From assembly GCA_963763325.1 (NCBI GenBank), contig CAVXOL010000024.1:496001-560000 (forward strand): 64,000 bases of DNA, written 5' to 3'. The notes under the pieces were generated by a model that saw only the letters and a list, made by a program, of their open reading frames with translations, ran no database searches and had not been told where the DNA came from. The position numbers and the translations under genes are program-made. This stretch comes from JBBECJ01 sp963763325 (lineage in GTDB: Bacteria; Chloroflexota; Chloroflexia; Thermomicrobiales; CFX8). Below, piece after piece: positions 56,638 through 64,000 of this stretch (its first letter is position 1; the number at the start of each line of letters is the position of its first letter).

Positions 56638-57213
56638 TCAGCGAATGGCTGTGCGCTGAATTCGTAAGCCGTCGCGGCTCAATGAGAACATCTCGGCCAG
56701 CACAGCGATGGCGAGAAGCAGTACCGCACTCGTCGCTGAGAACGTCCCGACACTGAACAGCAACATGCTTGCGACGAGGACCAGGGCCACCAGGTAACCC
56801 TGCCTGCGTGCTCGCACGAAATCATGCCGGCGTGGATCGGAACGGTAAACGCGCAGCCCAACGAGGTACGACACCAGCATGGCGACTGTCGCGAGCGCGA
56901 CCGTCAGCGGCAGAAGGAAGAGAAGGAACTGCGCCAGCGTCGGCGGATCGGCGGGCGAGATGATCGCGCCGACAAACCCGAGTGTTGCCCATCCTATCGT
57001 CGCCTCAACATCGTAGAACGGAGCACGCGCCCAGCGTGCGAGCGGCACAAACGTCAGCACGGGAGCAGCCAGCAACAGCGCGTAGAACAATAGACGCCAC
57101 GGGTCAAAGGTCGAACGGATTCCGACGTCTTTGACGAGTATCAGTTGCCCCAGCATTAGCCAGCTCAGCAGTGCGCCGAACGCGACGATGGCCGATTGTG
57201 CGGTTCGACTCAT
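56638..57213 (-). CDS. Five- to six-span membrane protein, unknown
   Basis: 191 residues. Hydrophobic segments: AIVAFGALLSWLMLGQLILV, LLFYALLLAAPVLTFVPLA, TIGWATLGFVGAIISP, FLLFLLPLTVALATVAMLVS, and a C-terminal pair (YLVALVLVASMLLFSV; AVLLLAIAVLAEMF). Short basic loop RSDPRRHDFVRARRQ. No family recognised. Its promoter region lies back to back with the DUF951 gene. Confidence 0.7.
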   Translation of the reverse strand: MSRTAQSAIVAFGALLSWLMLGQLILVKDVGIRSTFDPWRLLFYALLLAAPVLTFVPLARWARAPFYDVEATIGWATLGFVGAIISPADPPTLAQFLLFLLPLTVALATVAMLVSYLVGLRVYRSDPRRHDFVRARRQGYLVALVLVASMLLFSVGTFSATSAVLLLAIAVLAEMFSLSRDGLRIQRTAIR

Positions 57214-57273
57214 GTGTACGTACTCCTCGGCTGGAGTCTAGCAGATCGTCAAACCCATGTCCGGTTCGGCGGC

Positions 57274-57279
57274 TATACT
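57274..57279 (+). promoter_or_regulatory. TATACT -10 box for the DUF951-MFS operon
   Basis: TATACT 51 nt before the DUF951 ATG. Another ATG lies exactly 7 nt after the box, but its frame is short and overlaps the real gene. Confidence 0.5.
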
Positions 57280-57329
57280 TCGCCGGATGGCGGAGTGGCC
57301 ACGCCAGGGATTAGGGACACGGGTTTACC

Positions 57330-57602
57330 ATGCGTTCAAGCGAACCACTGCAAGTCGTCATAGGCGATGTCGTCCGCTTACGGAAACCGCATCCATGCGG
57401 ATCGCATGACTGGACGGTTGTCCGGCTTGGCGCCGACATTGGTCTACGCTGCCACGGCTGCGGGCGGCGTGTATTACTGCCTCGCCGCGACCTCGAAAAG
57501 CGCATGAAGACCTTCCTGGCTCGCGGGCCTGCGTTTGACGCTGCCGAGGCTGCCCTCGCTGGCGCTACGAACGAGTCACCCGACGAAGCCGTGGGTGCCT
57601 GA
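57330..57602 (+). CDS. DUF951 family protein
   Basis: 90 residues. Conserved DUF951 core VIGDVVRLRKPHPCGSHDWTV, then RLGADIGLRCHGCGRRVLLPRRDLEKR, with Cys, His and a CxxC pair that could bind zinc. The C-terminal 25 residues are an Ala-rich tail. DUF951 genes often lie next to rpsF/ssb or transporters; function unknown. Its stop overlaps the MFS start (TGATG), indicating translational coupling. Confidence 0.88.
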   Translation: MRSSEPLQVVIGDVVRLRKPHPCGSHDWTVVRLGADIGLRCHGCGRRVLLPRRDLEKRMKTFLARGPAFDAAEAALAGATNESPDEAVGA

Positions 57603-58939
57603 TGCCGGATGATTCCGGCAGTATCAAGACCGTCCTGCGTAATCAGGGTTTCCTACGCCTCTGGATTCTCCAGGCGCTGACCCAGACCGCCCAGAACATG
57701 ATCAACTTCTCGCTGCTGATCCTCGTCCGCGAGATTATCGAGACACAGAATATCTCCGAAGCGAACACCGCAATCTCATTGCTTGTGCTCGCGTTCAGTG
57801 CGCCGGCAGTTATCTTCTCGCCGATTGCCGGCGTTGTCGTTGAACGTGCCGATAAGCGAACGATCATGATCGTCGCCAATGGTCTTCGAGCGCTGGCGGT
57901 CCTCGCATTTCTTGCGATCAACCCTGAGTGGCCAGCGTTCCTGACGCTTGCGGCGCTCTACACAGTCACATTTTTCCTCGGGGCTGTCGGACAGTTCTTC
58001 GGGCCGGCGCAGCTCGCTGCGATCCCGGTCATCGTTCGCCCACGTGACCTGATCAGCGCGAACGCACTCTTCAATCTGACCTTTACCGGTTCGCAAGTGC
58101 TTGGGTTTGCGTTGTTCGGCCCACTGGCGATCAAGTTGCTCGGCACTGAGCGGACGCTCGTCGGAATTCTGTTCCTGTACATCGCCACAACAGCGCTGGC
58201 GACGCTGATCCCACCAACACCGCCGACCTATCGCCCGCAGGATGACGAGCGGCACCCGTTCCGTCAATTCGCACGCGAGGCGCGTGAAGGACTCTCGTTC
58301 GTCGCCGAGCGGCCACTCCTGATCAAGTCGATTATCTACCTGACACTGGCGACGACAACCTACCTGATGATCGCTGCTCTCGGCCCGGAGTTCATCGCGG
58401 AGGTGCTTGGTCTTCCCGCCGAGGACATCGCCTACGTCGTCGCTCCGGCCGGGCTGGGCGTCGTCCTGGGGGCGCTACTCGTCAACCGCGTGACGAAAGT
58501 CATCACGCCGGTACGGCTCGTCGATCTTGGGATAATCGGTGCCGGCGTCTCGCTTGCGCTCTTTGCGCTGACCGAGCCAATCGGCAGCGCGCTGGGGATA
58601 TCCGACGGCGATGCGGGCAAGTTGCTGATCGGGATCAGCGTCGGGTTCGCGGCGACGCTTGGCATCTCGAACGCGTTCATCCTGGTCCCAAGTCAGGCAA
58701 TCATGCAACGCGCCGCGCCTGAGGAAGGCGTTGCCCGTGTCTATGCAACCTACTTCACGATCTCGAATATCTTCTCGTTCGCGCCAGTCCTGTTCGCAGG
58801 CGCGATTGCCGACATCGTCGGCGTCCTGCGCGTCCTGGTCGTGATTGCGATTCTGCTCGCATTGACTGGCCTCTACAACCTGCGCCGACCCGCTCAGGAA
58901 CTGCCGGACGACGATGGCCGCCAGCCGATAATGGGGTGA
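57602..58939 (+). CDS. Major facilitator superfamily transporter
   Basis: 445 residues with about 12 hydrophobic segments. Loop 2-3 MFS-like motif GVVVERADKRTIMIVANGL, fourth-helix GPAQLAAIPVIV, a central hydrophilic loop near residue 205 (PTYRPQDDERHPFRQ). It resembles the enterobactin/macrolide-type efflux group (MFS_3). Substrate unknown. Translationally coupled with the DUF951 gene. Confidence 0.88.
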   Translation: MPDDSGSIKTVLRNQGFLRLWILQALTQTAQNMINFSLLILVREIIETQNISEANTAISLLVLAFSAPAVIFSPIAGVVVERADKRTIMIVANGLRALAVLAFLAINPEWPAFLTLAALYTVTFFLGAVGQFFGPAQLAAIPVIVRPRDLISANALFNLTFTGSQVLGFALFGPLAIKLLGTERTLVGILFLYIATTALATLIPPTPPTYRPQDDERHPFRQFAREAREGLSFVAERPLLIKSIIYLTLATTTYLMIAALGPEFIAEVLGLPAEDIAYVVAPAGLGVVLGALLVNRVTKVITPVRLVDLGIIGAGVSLALFALTEPIGSALGISDGDAGKLLIGISVGFAATLGISNAFILVPSQAIMQRAAPEEGVARVYATYFTISNIFSFAPVLFAGAIADIVGVLRVLVVIAILLALTGLYNLRRPAQELPDDDGRQPIMG

Positions 58940-58943
58940 ACCA

Positions 58944-59894
58944 CTACGCGACGACTCCGCCACCCGTCCCAAGCAGAATGTCCAGAAGCGCCATCCGAAT
59001 ATAGACGCCATAGCGCGCCTGGCGGAAGTAGGCGGCCCGAGAATCTGCATCAACATCGGCAGCGATCTCGTCGACGCGAGGCAATGGATGCATCACGATC
59101 GAGTCAGGCTTCATAGCTGCCAGGTGCAAATCGGTGAAGTGATAACTGCCTCGCGCCAGTTCGTATGCCTCCGGGTTCGGGAACCGTTCTTTCTGGACTC
59201 GGGTGACGTAAACAACATCGGACTGGGCTGCGGCAACAACCATGTCCGGCTCGACCTCGAACGTCACGCCGGCTGCGCTCAGTGACCTGAGTACATCGTC
59301 GGACATCTCGATCCCCTCTGGTGTACTGAGGATGATGCGGCAACCCTGGGTGCGCGTCAGCAACATCGCCAGCGACCGCGGCGCGCGGCCATAGCGCAGG
59401 TCACCAGCAAGAGTGAGCGTCAGGTTGTCGATGCGACCAAGTTCCTCAGAGATCGTGAACAGATCAAGCAGCGCCTGAGTTGGGTGCTCACCTGGTCCGT
59501 CACCGGCATTCAGAATTGGGACAGACGCGACGGCGGCCGCGGCATCCGGGATACCACTCTGTGGGTGACGAATCACAATGGCGTCGGCATACGATTCGAC
59601 GATCCGTACCGTGTCTTCGATTGTTTCGCCTTTGACAGCCGACGAGGTAATGTCAGCGCTCTCGGCCGAGATAACCTGACCGCCAAGCCGCAGCATCGCC
59701 GATTCAAAGCTCAGTCGGGTCCGTGTGCTTGGCTCGAAAAATAGTGTTGCCAGAATGCGTCCGCGCAATCGCCCTTCACCCGGCATTTTCGCGATGGAGC
59801 GCATTGCTCGGGCATGGGCGAACAGCCGATCGACATCGGTCCGATCGAATTGATCGACATGCAGGATGTGCCGCGGAAACCCAAGCTTCGCCAC
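58944..59894 (-). CDS. pyrB: Aspartate carbamoyltransferase, catalytic chain
   Basis: 316 residues from a GTG at 59894. Carbamoyl-phosphate site FFEPSTRTRLSFESA, HPTQALLDL, the GDLRYGRAPRSL segment (usually GDLKYGRTVHS), MHPLPRVDEIAADVD and AAYFRQARYGVYIRMALL. It makes carbamoyl-aspartate for pyrimidine synthesis. No pyrI or pyrC is adjacent. It lies 119 nt after rpoN on the same strand. The gap contains CAGTCAG repeats. Confidence 0.95.
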   Translation of the reverse strand: MAKLGFPRHILHVDQFDRTDVDRLFAHARAMRSIAKMPGEGRLRGRILATLFFEPSTRTRLSFESAMLRLGGQVISAESADITSSAVKGETIEDTVRIVESYADAIVIRHPQSGIPDAAAAVASVPILNAGDGPGEHPTQALLDLFTISEELGRIDNLTLTLAGDLRYGRAPRSLAMLLTRTQGCRIILSTPEGIEMSDDVLRSLSAAGVTFEVEPDMVVAAAQSDVVYVTRVQKERFPNPEAYELARGSYHFTDLHLAAMKPDSIVMHPLPRVDEIAADVDADSRAAYFRQARYGVYIRMALLDILLGTGGGVVA

Positions 59895-60013
59895 CCGCCA
59901 GTCCCTTCGGTCGCTGTCAGACAGTCAGCACTTCAGCGCTTCAGCCAGTCAGTAGATCACTCGATGAGGATACAGCAACAGGCTAACCATCTGATTGGCC
60001 GAACGCCTGGCGA

Positions 60014-61429
60014 CTACCGAAGCGTGCTCGGAAGGATGTTGAGCTCGGAGCGATACTTGGCGACTGTGCGACGGGCGATGCGGACACCCCGACGATTCAG
60101 GAGCTCGACGATTCGCTTGTCGGTCAACGAATCCTGCTCCTCCTCGATCATCTCCTTGATCATGTCCTTGACCGAAAGCGACGGAGTGAAGAAGTCGCTG
60201 AAGGGGATCACCTTACGATTCGGCAGCATCACGTATTTGTTTGCCGTTGCTCGGCTCACCGTCGACTCATGGACACCGACCTGCTGGGCGACCGTCGCAC
60301 GGGTCAGCGGGATCAGTTTGCGGACACCACCTCGCAGGAAATCCTCCTGAAGCTCGGCAACATTTCGTGAGATTCGCGCTAATGTCTCGTGTCGCTGGCG
60401 GACGTTACCCAGGAACAGCTTGGCTCGCGCAACGTGTTCGCGTACGTGGCCGCGCGTCTCTTCATCCATACTGCTGTTCTTGCGGGCCGCCAATGCGGCG
60501 CGCGCCATCTGGTCGTAGAGCGAATTGACTCGCAGTTGAGCCTGGCGTGTTTCGACAACCTCAACCACCAATTCGTCGTCCTTGATGCTGATAACAACAT
60601 CGGGGGCAACATACGGGGACTCGACTGGCGAACGCCACTGACGCGCTTCCTGGCTCTGAAGCGGGAACGGCGTCAAATTGGCCCGAATGAAATCGCGAGC
60701 TTCCTCGACGACCTCAGTTGAGACACCCAGCTCCCGGGCGATCAGGCCGAACTTATGTGCCCCCAGTTCCATGAGGTACCGATCGACGATTTCTTCGACG
60801 AATGGAGGAATCTCGATCTCGCGGCCCTGAAGGTGGATAACCTGGAGCAGGAGACATTCACGCAGATCGCGAGCTCCAACACCGACTGGCGCCAACATCT
60901 GAATCGCGCAGAGCACCTCTTCGAACTCATCCATCTGGATCTCAAACAACTGGCAGACATCGCTGGCGTCGCAGTCAACAAAGCCACGCTCGTCCAGGGA
61001 ATCGAGCAGATAATGAGCAACCGGAATCAGGTCTTCGTGGACCATCGTCGCTATGTCGAGCGAGATCTGGTCGCGCATGCTGACGCTTCCGCCAACCAGT
61101 GTCATCGGGTCGAATTCGTCTGAGTCTTCACGAGTAACTGAAGCGGTATACGAGCTCTCAGGAAAGTCTTCCCACGACTCACGCTGCTCATCGTGGTTAT
61201 GTGAGATGAGGCACGTCGGACAGAACGTCCCTTCCATCACCCCACCGCACATTGGACAGACGGCGTCCTCACTAATTTCAAGGGCAGGATTACTGTCGAG
61301 TTCCTGATGGATAACCGACTCAAGTTCCTGTCGAGACAGGCTCAGGATGTAGTTCGCCTCGATCAAACTGGGCGAAATCCACTGCCGCATGTCGGTGCTG
61401 ATCTCGTACCCGTGGTCCATTCGAACCAT
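60014..61429 (-). CDS. rpoN: RNA polymerase sigma-54 factor with an inserted zinc-ribbon-like motif
   Basis: About 471 residues from the ATG at 61429, with AAAGGGA upstream (61420 is the alternative). Region I (LIEANYILSLSRQELESVIHQELDSNPALEI) has the right helical pattern but few Gln. It is followed directly by CPMCGG ... CPTC, a zinc-ribbon-like insertion not present in classical RpoN. The core-binding domain, the helix-turn-helix (LTRATVAQQVGVHESTVSRA) and the RpoN box ARRTVAKYR near the end are all present. It needs an AAA+ activator to melt -24/-12 promoters; none is in the window. Intact. Confidence 0.92.
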   Translation of the reverse strand: MVRMDHGYEISTDMRQWISPSLIEANYILSLSRQELESVIHQELDSNPALEISEDAVCPMCGGVMEGTFCPTCLISHNHDEQRESWEDFPESSYTASVTREDSDEFDPMTLVGGSVSMRDQISLDIATMVHEDLIPVAHYLLDSLDERGFVDCDASDVCQLFEIQMDEFEEVLCAIQMLAPVGVGARDLRECLLLQVIHLQGREIEIPPFVEEIVDRYLMELGAHKFGLIARELGVSTEVVEEARDFIRANLTPFPLQSQEARQWRSPVESPYVAPDVVISIKDDELVVEVVETRQAQLRVNSLYDQMARAALAARKNSSMDEETRGHVREHVARAKLFLGNVRQRHETLARISRNVAELQEDFLRGGVRKLIPLTRATVAQQVGVHESTVSRATANKYVMLPNRKVIPFSDFFTPSLSVKDMIKEMIEEEQDSLTDKRIVELLNRRGVRIARRTVAKYRSELNILPSTLR

Positions 61430-61638
61430 CCAGCTTATCCCTTTCCCTTCCCCATCCAGGGAGCTTGCGGCGAAGACGCGTTCGTCTCCAACAGTACTCA
61501 ACCAGCCCGGTGGCGCGGTTCTTGCGGCCCTTCACCGACGCCATCTGCGAGATGCTTGATAATATACATCTGGATCACGTCTCGCGAGACTCCTCCTACG
61601 CAATCAACGTGCCACGCTAACTGTACGAACACTTGTTC

Positions 61639-61667
61639 GTGACCGGAGCGCATGCGTCTGCTATGAT
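61639..61667 (+). promoter_or_regulatory. Promoter of the site-2 protease gene
   Basis: GTGACC, 17-bp spacer, TATGAT; 77 nt before the GTG at 61745. Confidence 0.5.
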
Positions 61668-61744
61668 GGCTGCGTCCTGACCAGCATTGGCGCATCCTCC
61701 GGTCGTCATGGAGCTACGCTCGTAACGAAGAATGGCGCTAACTC

Positions 61745-62893
61745 GTGGGGCGATCGTTTCGGATCGGTACGATAAAAAACATCGACGTGATGCTGCATCC
61801 TTCGTTCGCGCTTGTCGTGCTGTGGGTGATGTACCAGTGGGGCGTCACGGCGCAGGAAGGCATCGCTGGCATCGTGTTCGGCACGATTGTCCTGCTGTCA
61901 GTGTTCGCCTGTGTCCTGCTGCACGAGTTAGCACACGCGCTCGTTGCGATCCGACACGGCCTCCGAGTCCGAGACATCACGCTTCTCCCTATCGGCGGTG
62001 TTGCGAGGGTCGAGCAGACGTTGATGTTGCCGAAGTCCGAGGCACTGATTGCGCTCGCCGGACCAGCAATGAACCTCGTAATCGCGCTGGCGCTGACTCC
62101 GCTGGTCGCGATCGTCGTCGCGATCCGACACGTCGACCACCCGATCAGCATCCTGCTCTATGCCAGCGAGATATCGCTGGCCGGCTTTATCCTCTACCTC
62201 TGGATCGCCAACCTGCTGCTGGCTGCCTTCAACCTGATACCCGCGTTCCCAATGGATGGTGGCCGTGTCCTCCGAGCTTCGTTGTCGAGGGTCCGTGGGA
62301 AGGCCGAGGCGACGCAGACGGCTGTCATCATCGGGTACTGCTTCGCGGCCATCCTGGCCGTTGGCGGTCTGGTGATGGGAGACGTGCTGATGCCGCTTGT
62401 CAGCGTCTTCATCGTTGTGACGGCGCAGATGGAAGTGAACTTCGTTCGGATGGAGTCGGCGCTGCGGAGACTGCCGGTTGGTCAGTTCGCCCTGTGGGAA
62501 GCTGGCGGCATCCGGCCGGACGCGCCACTGGCGCATGCGATCAACGGTGGACCTCGGGATATCGCCGTCACCCGCGATGGCGCTGTCGTCGGAATGCTTT
62601 GGCGACATGACCTGCTGCGCCACCTGAACGGCTCCCACCGCGACCTGTTCGTGCGTGACATCATGGATCGACGCTTCAACGCAGTCGACGTCAGCGACTC
62701 CGTTTACGATGTCCACCTCTGGCTGGCAGCCAGCACTCGGCCTGCTGTCCCCGTCGTTGAGAATGGCGTCTATCGCGGAATCTTCACTGGCGAGCGACTC
62801 GCGCATGTATACGAACATCTCGACCAGCGTCGGTTCGGTTGGCAGCGTAACCTCGTTGGCGCGATTCAACGGGTGCGGCTCGCCTGGCGCTAG
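61745..62893 (+). CDS. Site-2 protease family zinc metalloprotease (M50) with CBS-like domain
   Basis: 382 residues from a GTG at 61745. Six hydrophobic segments; zinc motif LLHELAHALVAIRHG near residue 62 and the third-ligand motif NLIPAFPMDGGRVLR near residue 165. The C-terminal half resembles paired CBS domains (VRDIMDRRFNAVDVSDSVYDV; RPAVPVVENGVYRGIFTG). It cleaves membrane-embedded substrates such as anti-sigma factors. The CBS part may sense adenine nucleotides. Intact, single gene. Confidence 0.92.
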   Translation: MGRSFRIGTIKNIDVMLHPSFALVVLWVMYQWGVTAQEGIAGIVFGTIVLLSVFACVLLHELAHALVAIRHGLRVRDITLLPIGGVARVEQTLMLPKSEALIALAGPAMNLVIALALTPLVAIVVAIRHVDHPISILLYASEISLAGFILYLWIANLLLAAFNLIPAFPMDGGRVLRASLSRVRGKAEATQTAVIIGYCFAAILAVGGLVMGDVLMPLVSVFIVVTAQMEVNFVRMESALRRLPVGQFALWEAGGIRPDAPLAHAINGGPRDIAVTRDGAVVGMLWRHDLLRHLNGSHRDLFVRDIMDRRFNAVDVSDSVYDVHLWLAASTRPAVPVVENGVYRGIFTGERLAHVYEHLDQRRFGWQRNLVGAIQRVRLAWR

Positions 62894-62958
62894 GCGACGG
62901 TCGGCGCCGGAATAACTCGCTCCTTTCGAACGTTTCAAAGGTCGGCAAGGGGAAGTAG

Positions 62959-62973
62959 GAATAAGTCTTACTC
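62959..62973. promoter_or_regulatory. Candidate Rrf2-type operator
   Basis: Imperfect palindrome GAATAAG-T-CTTACTC (one mismatch), 22 nt upstream of the -35 box of the Rrf2 gene. It could be an autoregulatory site. Confidence 0.4.
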
Positions 62974-62994
62974 GTAGAAACCATCGGTTTTCGC

Positions 62995-63023
62995 TTGCCA
63001 GCCCGTACGAACAGGTGTACGAT
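62995..63023 (+). promoter_or_regulatory. Promoter of the Rrf2-cysteine desulfurase operon
   Basis: TTGCCA, 17-bp spacer, TACGAT; 46 nt before the ATG at 63069. Confidence 0.65.
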
Positions 63024-63068
63024 TCATCATCGTCCCGCTCCTGCGCGATTGCGAAAGGACGCCGCCGC

Positions 63069-63539
63069 ATGAAGGTTTCCACCCGTGGAGAATATGGGAT
63101 GCGAGCGATGGTTTCGCTGGCACGTGAGTTCGGCAATGGCCCGCTCGCGCTGTCTGGCGTTGCCCACGATTCGTCTGTCCCGGCTGCCTACCTTGAGCAG
63201 TTGCTCGGTACATTGCGGCGTTCCGGCCTGGTCGTCTCTACTCGCGGCGCCCACGGCGGCTATGCGTTGGCACGCGCTCCTCACGAGATTCGGATCGGAG
63301 AGATCTACCGGGTGCTCGAAGGGCCGGTCGCTCCGATGGAATGCGTTTCCGAAGTTGAGCCAGAGGAACAGTGTCCTTTGATCGACGGCTGCGCTACGCG
63401 CGTCGTCTGGCTCAAGGTGCGCGATAGCATTGTTGAAGCTCTCGATTCAACAACCCTGGCCGATCTTCTGAACCAGGACCGTCCCCAACGTGTCCAGCGA
63501 CAACCGGCCGTCGTTGAAGCTGAAGTGCGAGCCATCTAG
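63069..63539 (+). CDS. Rrf2 family transcriptional regulator (IscR-like)
   Basis: 156 residues from MKVSTRGEYGMRAM (AAAGGA upstream). N-terminal winged helix with GEYGMRAMVSLAREFGN and LEQLLGTLRRSGLVVSTRGAHGGYALA. Three Cys (MECVSEV, EEQC, DGC) sit where IscR binds its [2Fe-2S] cluster, with 9 and 5 residues between. It presumably senses Fe-S status and controls the adjacent cysteine desulfurase gene, which starts 39 nt downstream. Confidence 0.92.
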   Translation: MKVSTRGEYGMRAMVSLAREFGNGPLALSGVAHDSSVPAAYLEQLLGTLRRSGLVVSTRGAHGGYALARAPHEIRIGEIYRVLEGPVAPMECVSEVEPEEQCPLIDGCATRVVWLKVRDSIVEALDSTTLADLLNQDRPQRVQRQPAVVEAEVRAI

Positions 63540-63577
63540 ACCACTGTTTCCAAGGTAACGTCGGGGGGAGTCTGTCG

Positions 63578-64000
63578 GTGCGTGAGATCGACATCTACCT
63601 CGATCATGCGGCGACGACCCCTGTCGATCCGCGTGTTCTTGAGGTCATGTTGCCGTTCTTCAACGAGCGTTTCGGTAACCCGTCCAGTATCTATACCCTC
63701 GGCCAGGATGCACGAGCTGGACTCGACTGGGCCCGGGGAACGCTCGCAGAACTCCTTGGCTGCCAGGCGCGTGAGCTGGTCATGACGAGCGGCGCGACTG
63801 AATCCAACAACCTCGCCATCAAGGGGGTCGCCTGGTGGCATCGCTTTAACGCTCCTGAACGCGGCAACCACATCGTCGTCTCCGCGATCGAGCACCATGC
63901 CGTCCTACATGCCGCTGAGGCCCTCCGTCCGCACGGTTTCGAGGTAAGCATTGTCGAGCCAGATAGCGACGGCCTCGTTCAGCCTGAGGCTGTCGAAGCA
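63578..64000 (+). CDS. Cysteine desulfurase (NifS/IscS family), 3' truncated by the window
   Basis: The first 141 codons from a GTG at 63578, with GGGGGGAG 7 nt upstream. Class V aminotransferase/NifS motifs: IYLDHAATTPVDPRVLEVMLP, FGNPSSIYTLG, ELVMTSGATESNNLAIKG, and the PLP-stacking His in SAIEHHAVL. It mobilises sulfur from cysteine for Fe-S clusters and thiolated tRNA (in Gram-positive-like bacteria a downstream mnmA is common). Operon with the Rrf2 regulator. Confidence 0.96.
   Translation, partial: MREIDIYLDHAATTPVDPRVLEVMLPFFNERFGNPSSIYTLGQDARAGLDWARGTLAELLGCQARELVMTSGATESNNLAIKGVAWWHRFNAPERGNHIVVSAIEHHAVLHAAEALRPHGFEVSIVEPDSDGLVQPEAVEA

Noticed and set aside
61928..63136. 402-codon open frame on the minus strand
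   Set aside because: Antisense to the clearly conserved site-2 protease gene; charged low-information sequence.

Overview
The window is bacterial, GC-rich chromosomal DNA. It best fits a Chloroflexota bacterium of the Thermomicrobia/Sphaerobacter type. This is an inference from gene content: an adjacent hemE-hemH-hemY set, a flavin/F420 LLM-type oxidoreductase, a PduO-type cobalamin adenosyltransferase, a K+-independent membrane pyrophosphatase, a DUF951 protein, an unusual sigma-54, and frequent GTG/TTG starts. Most genes are housekeeping or general metabolism on both strands.

Layout. 0-6.4 kb: partial M24 peptidase, small membrane genes, an RDD protein, a GNAT plus FAD/Fe-S lactate-dehydrogenase-type operon (both interrupted), and a divergent DsbA-family gene whose first active-site Cys codon is TGA. 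6.5-18.5 kb: smc, an ArsB-like transporter, a sulfite-oxidase-type molybdoenzyme, an S41 protease, cobalamin adenosyltransferase, a zinc-ribbon protein, a HAD and aldo/keto reductase pair, and a microprotein. 18.5-28.2 kb: lipoprotein, tRNA-Lys, deiodinase-like nitroreductase, hemEHY, LLM oxidoreductase, and a NERD-helicase. 28.2-34.7 kb: a catabolic operon (CocE hydrolase, amidohydrolase, FAH, cupin, gamma-glutamyltransferase) dense in frameshifts. 34.7-41.9 kb: moeA, mdh, a three-tRNA operon, hppA, and two more tRNAs. 41.93-47.34 kb: a 5.4-kb integrated element bounded by a 16-bp repeat of the tRNA-Leu(UAA) 3' end. It carries a decayed tyrosine integrase and a multi-PAS GGDEF-EAL protein. 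47.4-64 kb: STAND regulator, DadA-like oxidase, ABC-F, a microprotein operon, recN, ybaB, MFS, pyrB, rpoN, a site-2 protease, and the Rrf2-cysteine desulfurase pair, which runs off the end.

The strongest unannotated signals are two. First, a probable selenocysteine-containing FrnE/DsbA protein at 5794-6417: UGA at the CxxC position, followed by a SECIS-like two-tier hairpin with a GGUUC loop 20 nt downstream. Second, a family of 34-36-residue microproteins seen twice (18320-18430 and 53887-53991). The second copy sits in a two-gene microprotein operon under a near-consensus sigma-70 promoter. Several genes carry single-base frameshifts, some in G/C runs. The sequence alone cannot separate sequencing error from real decay.
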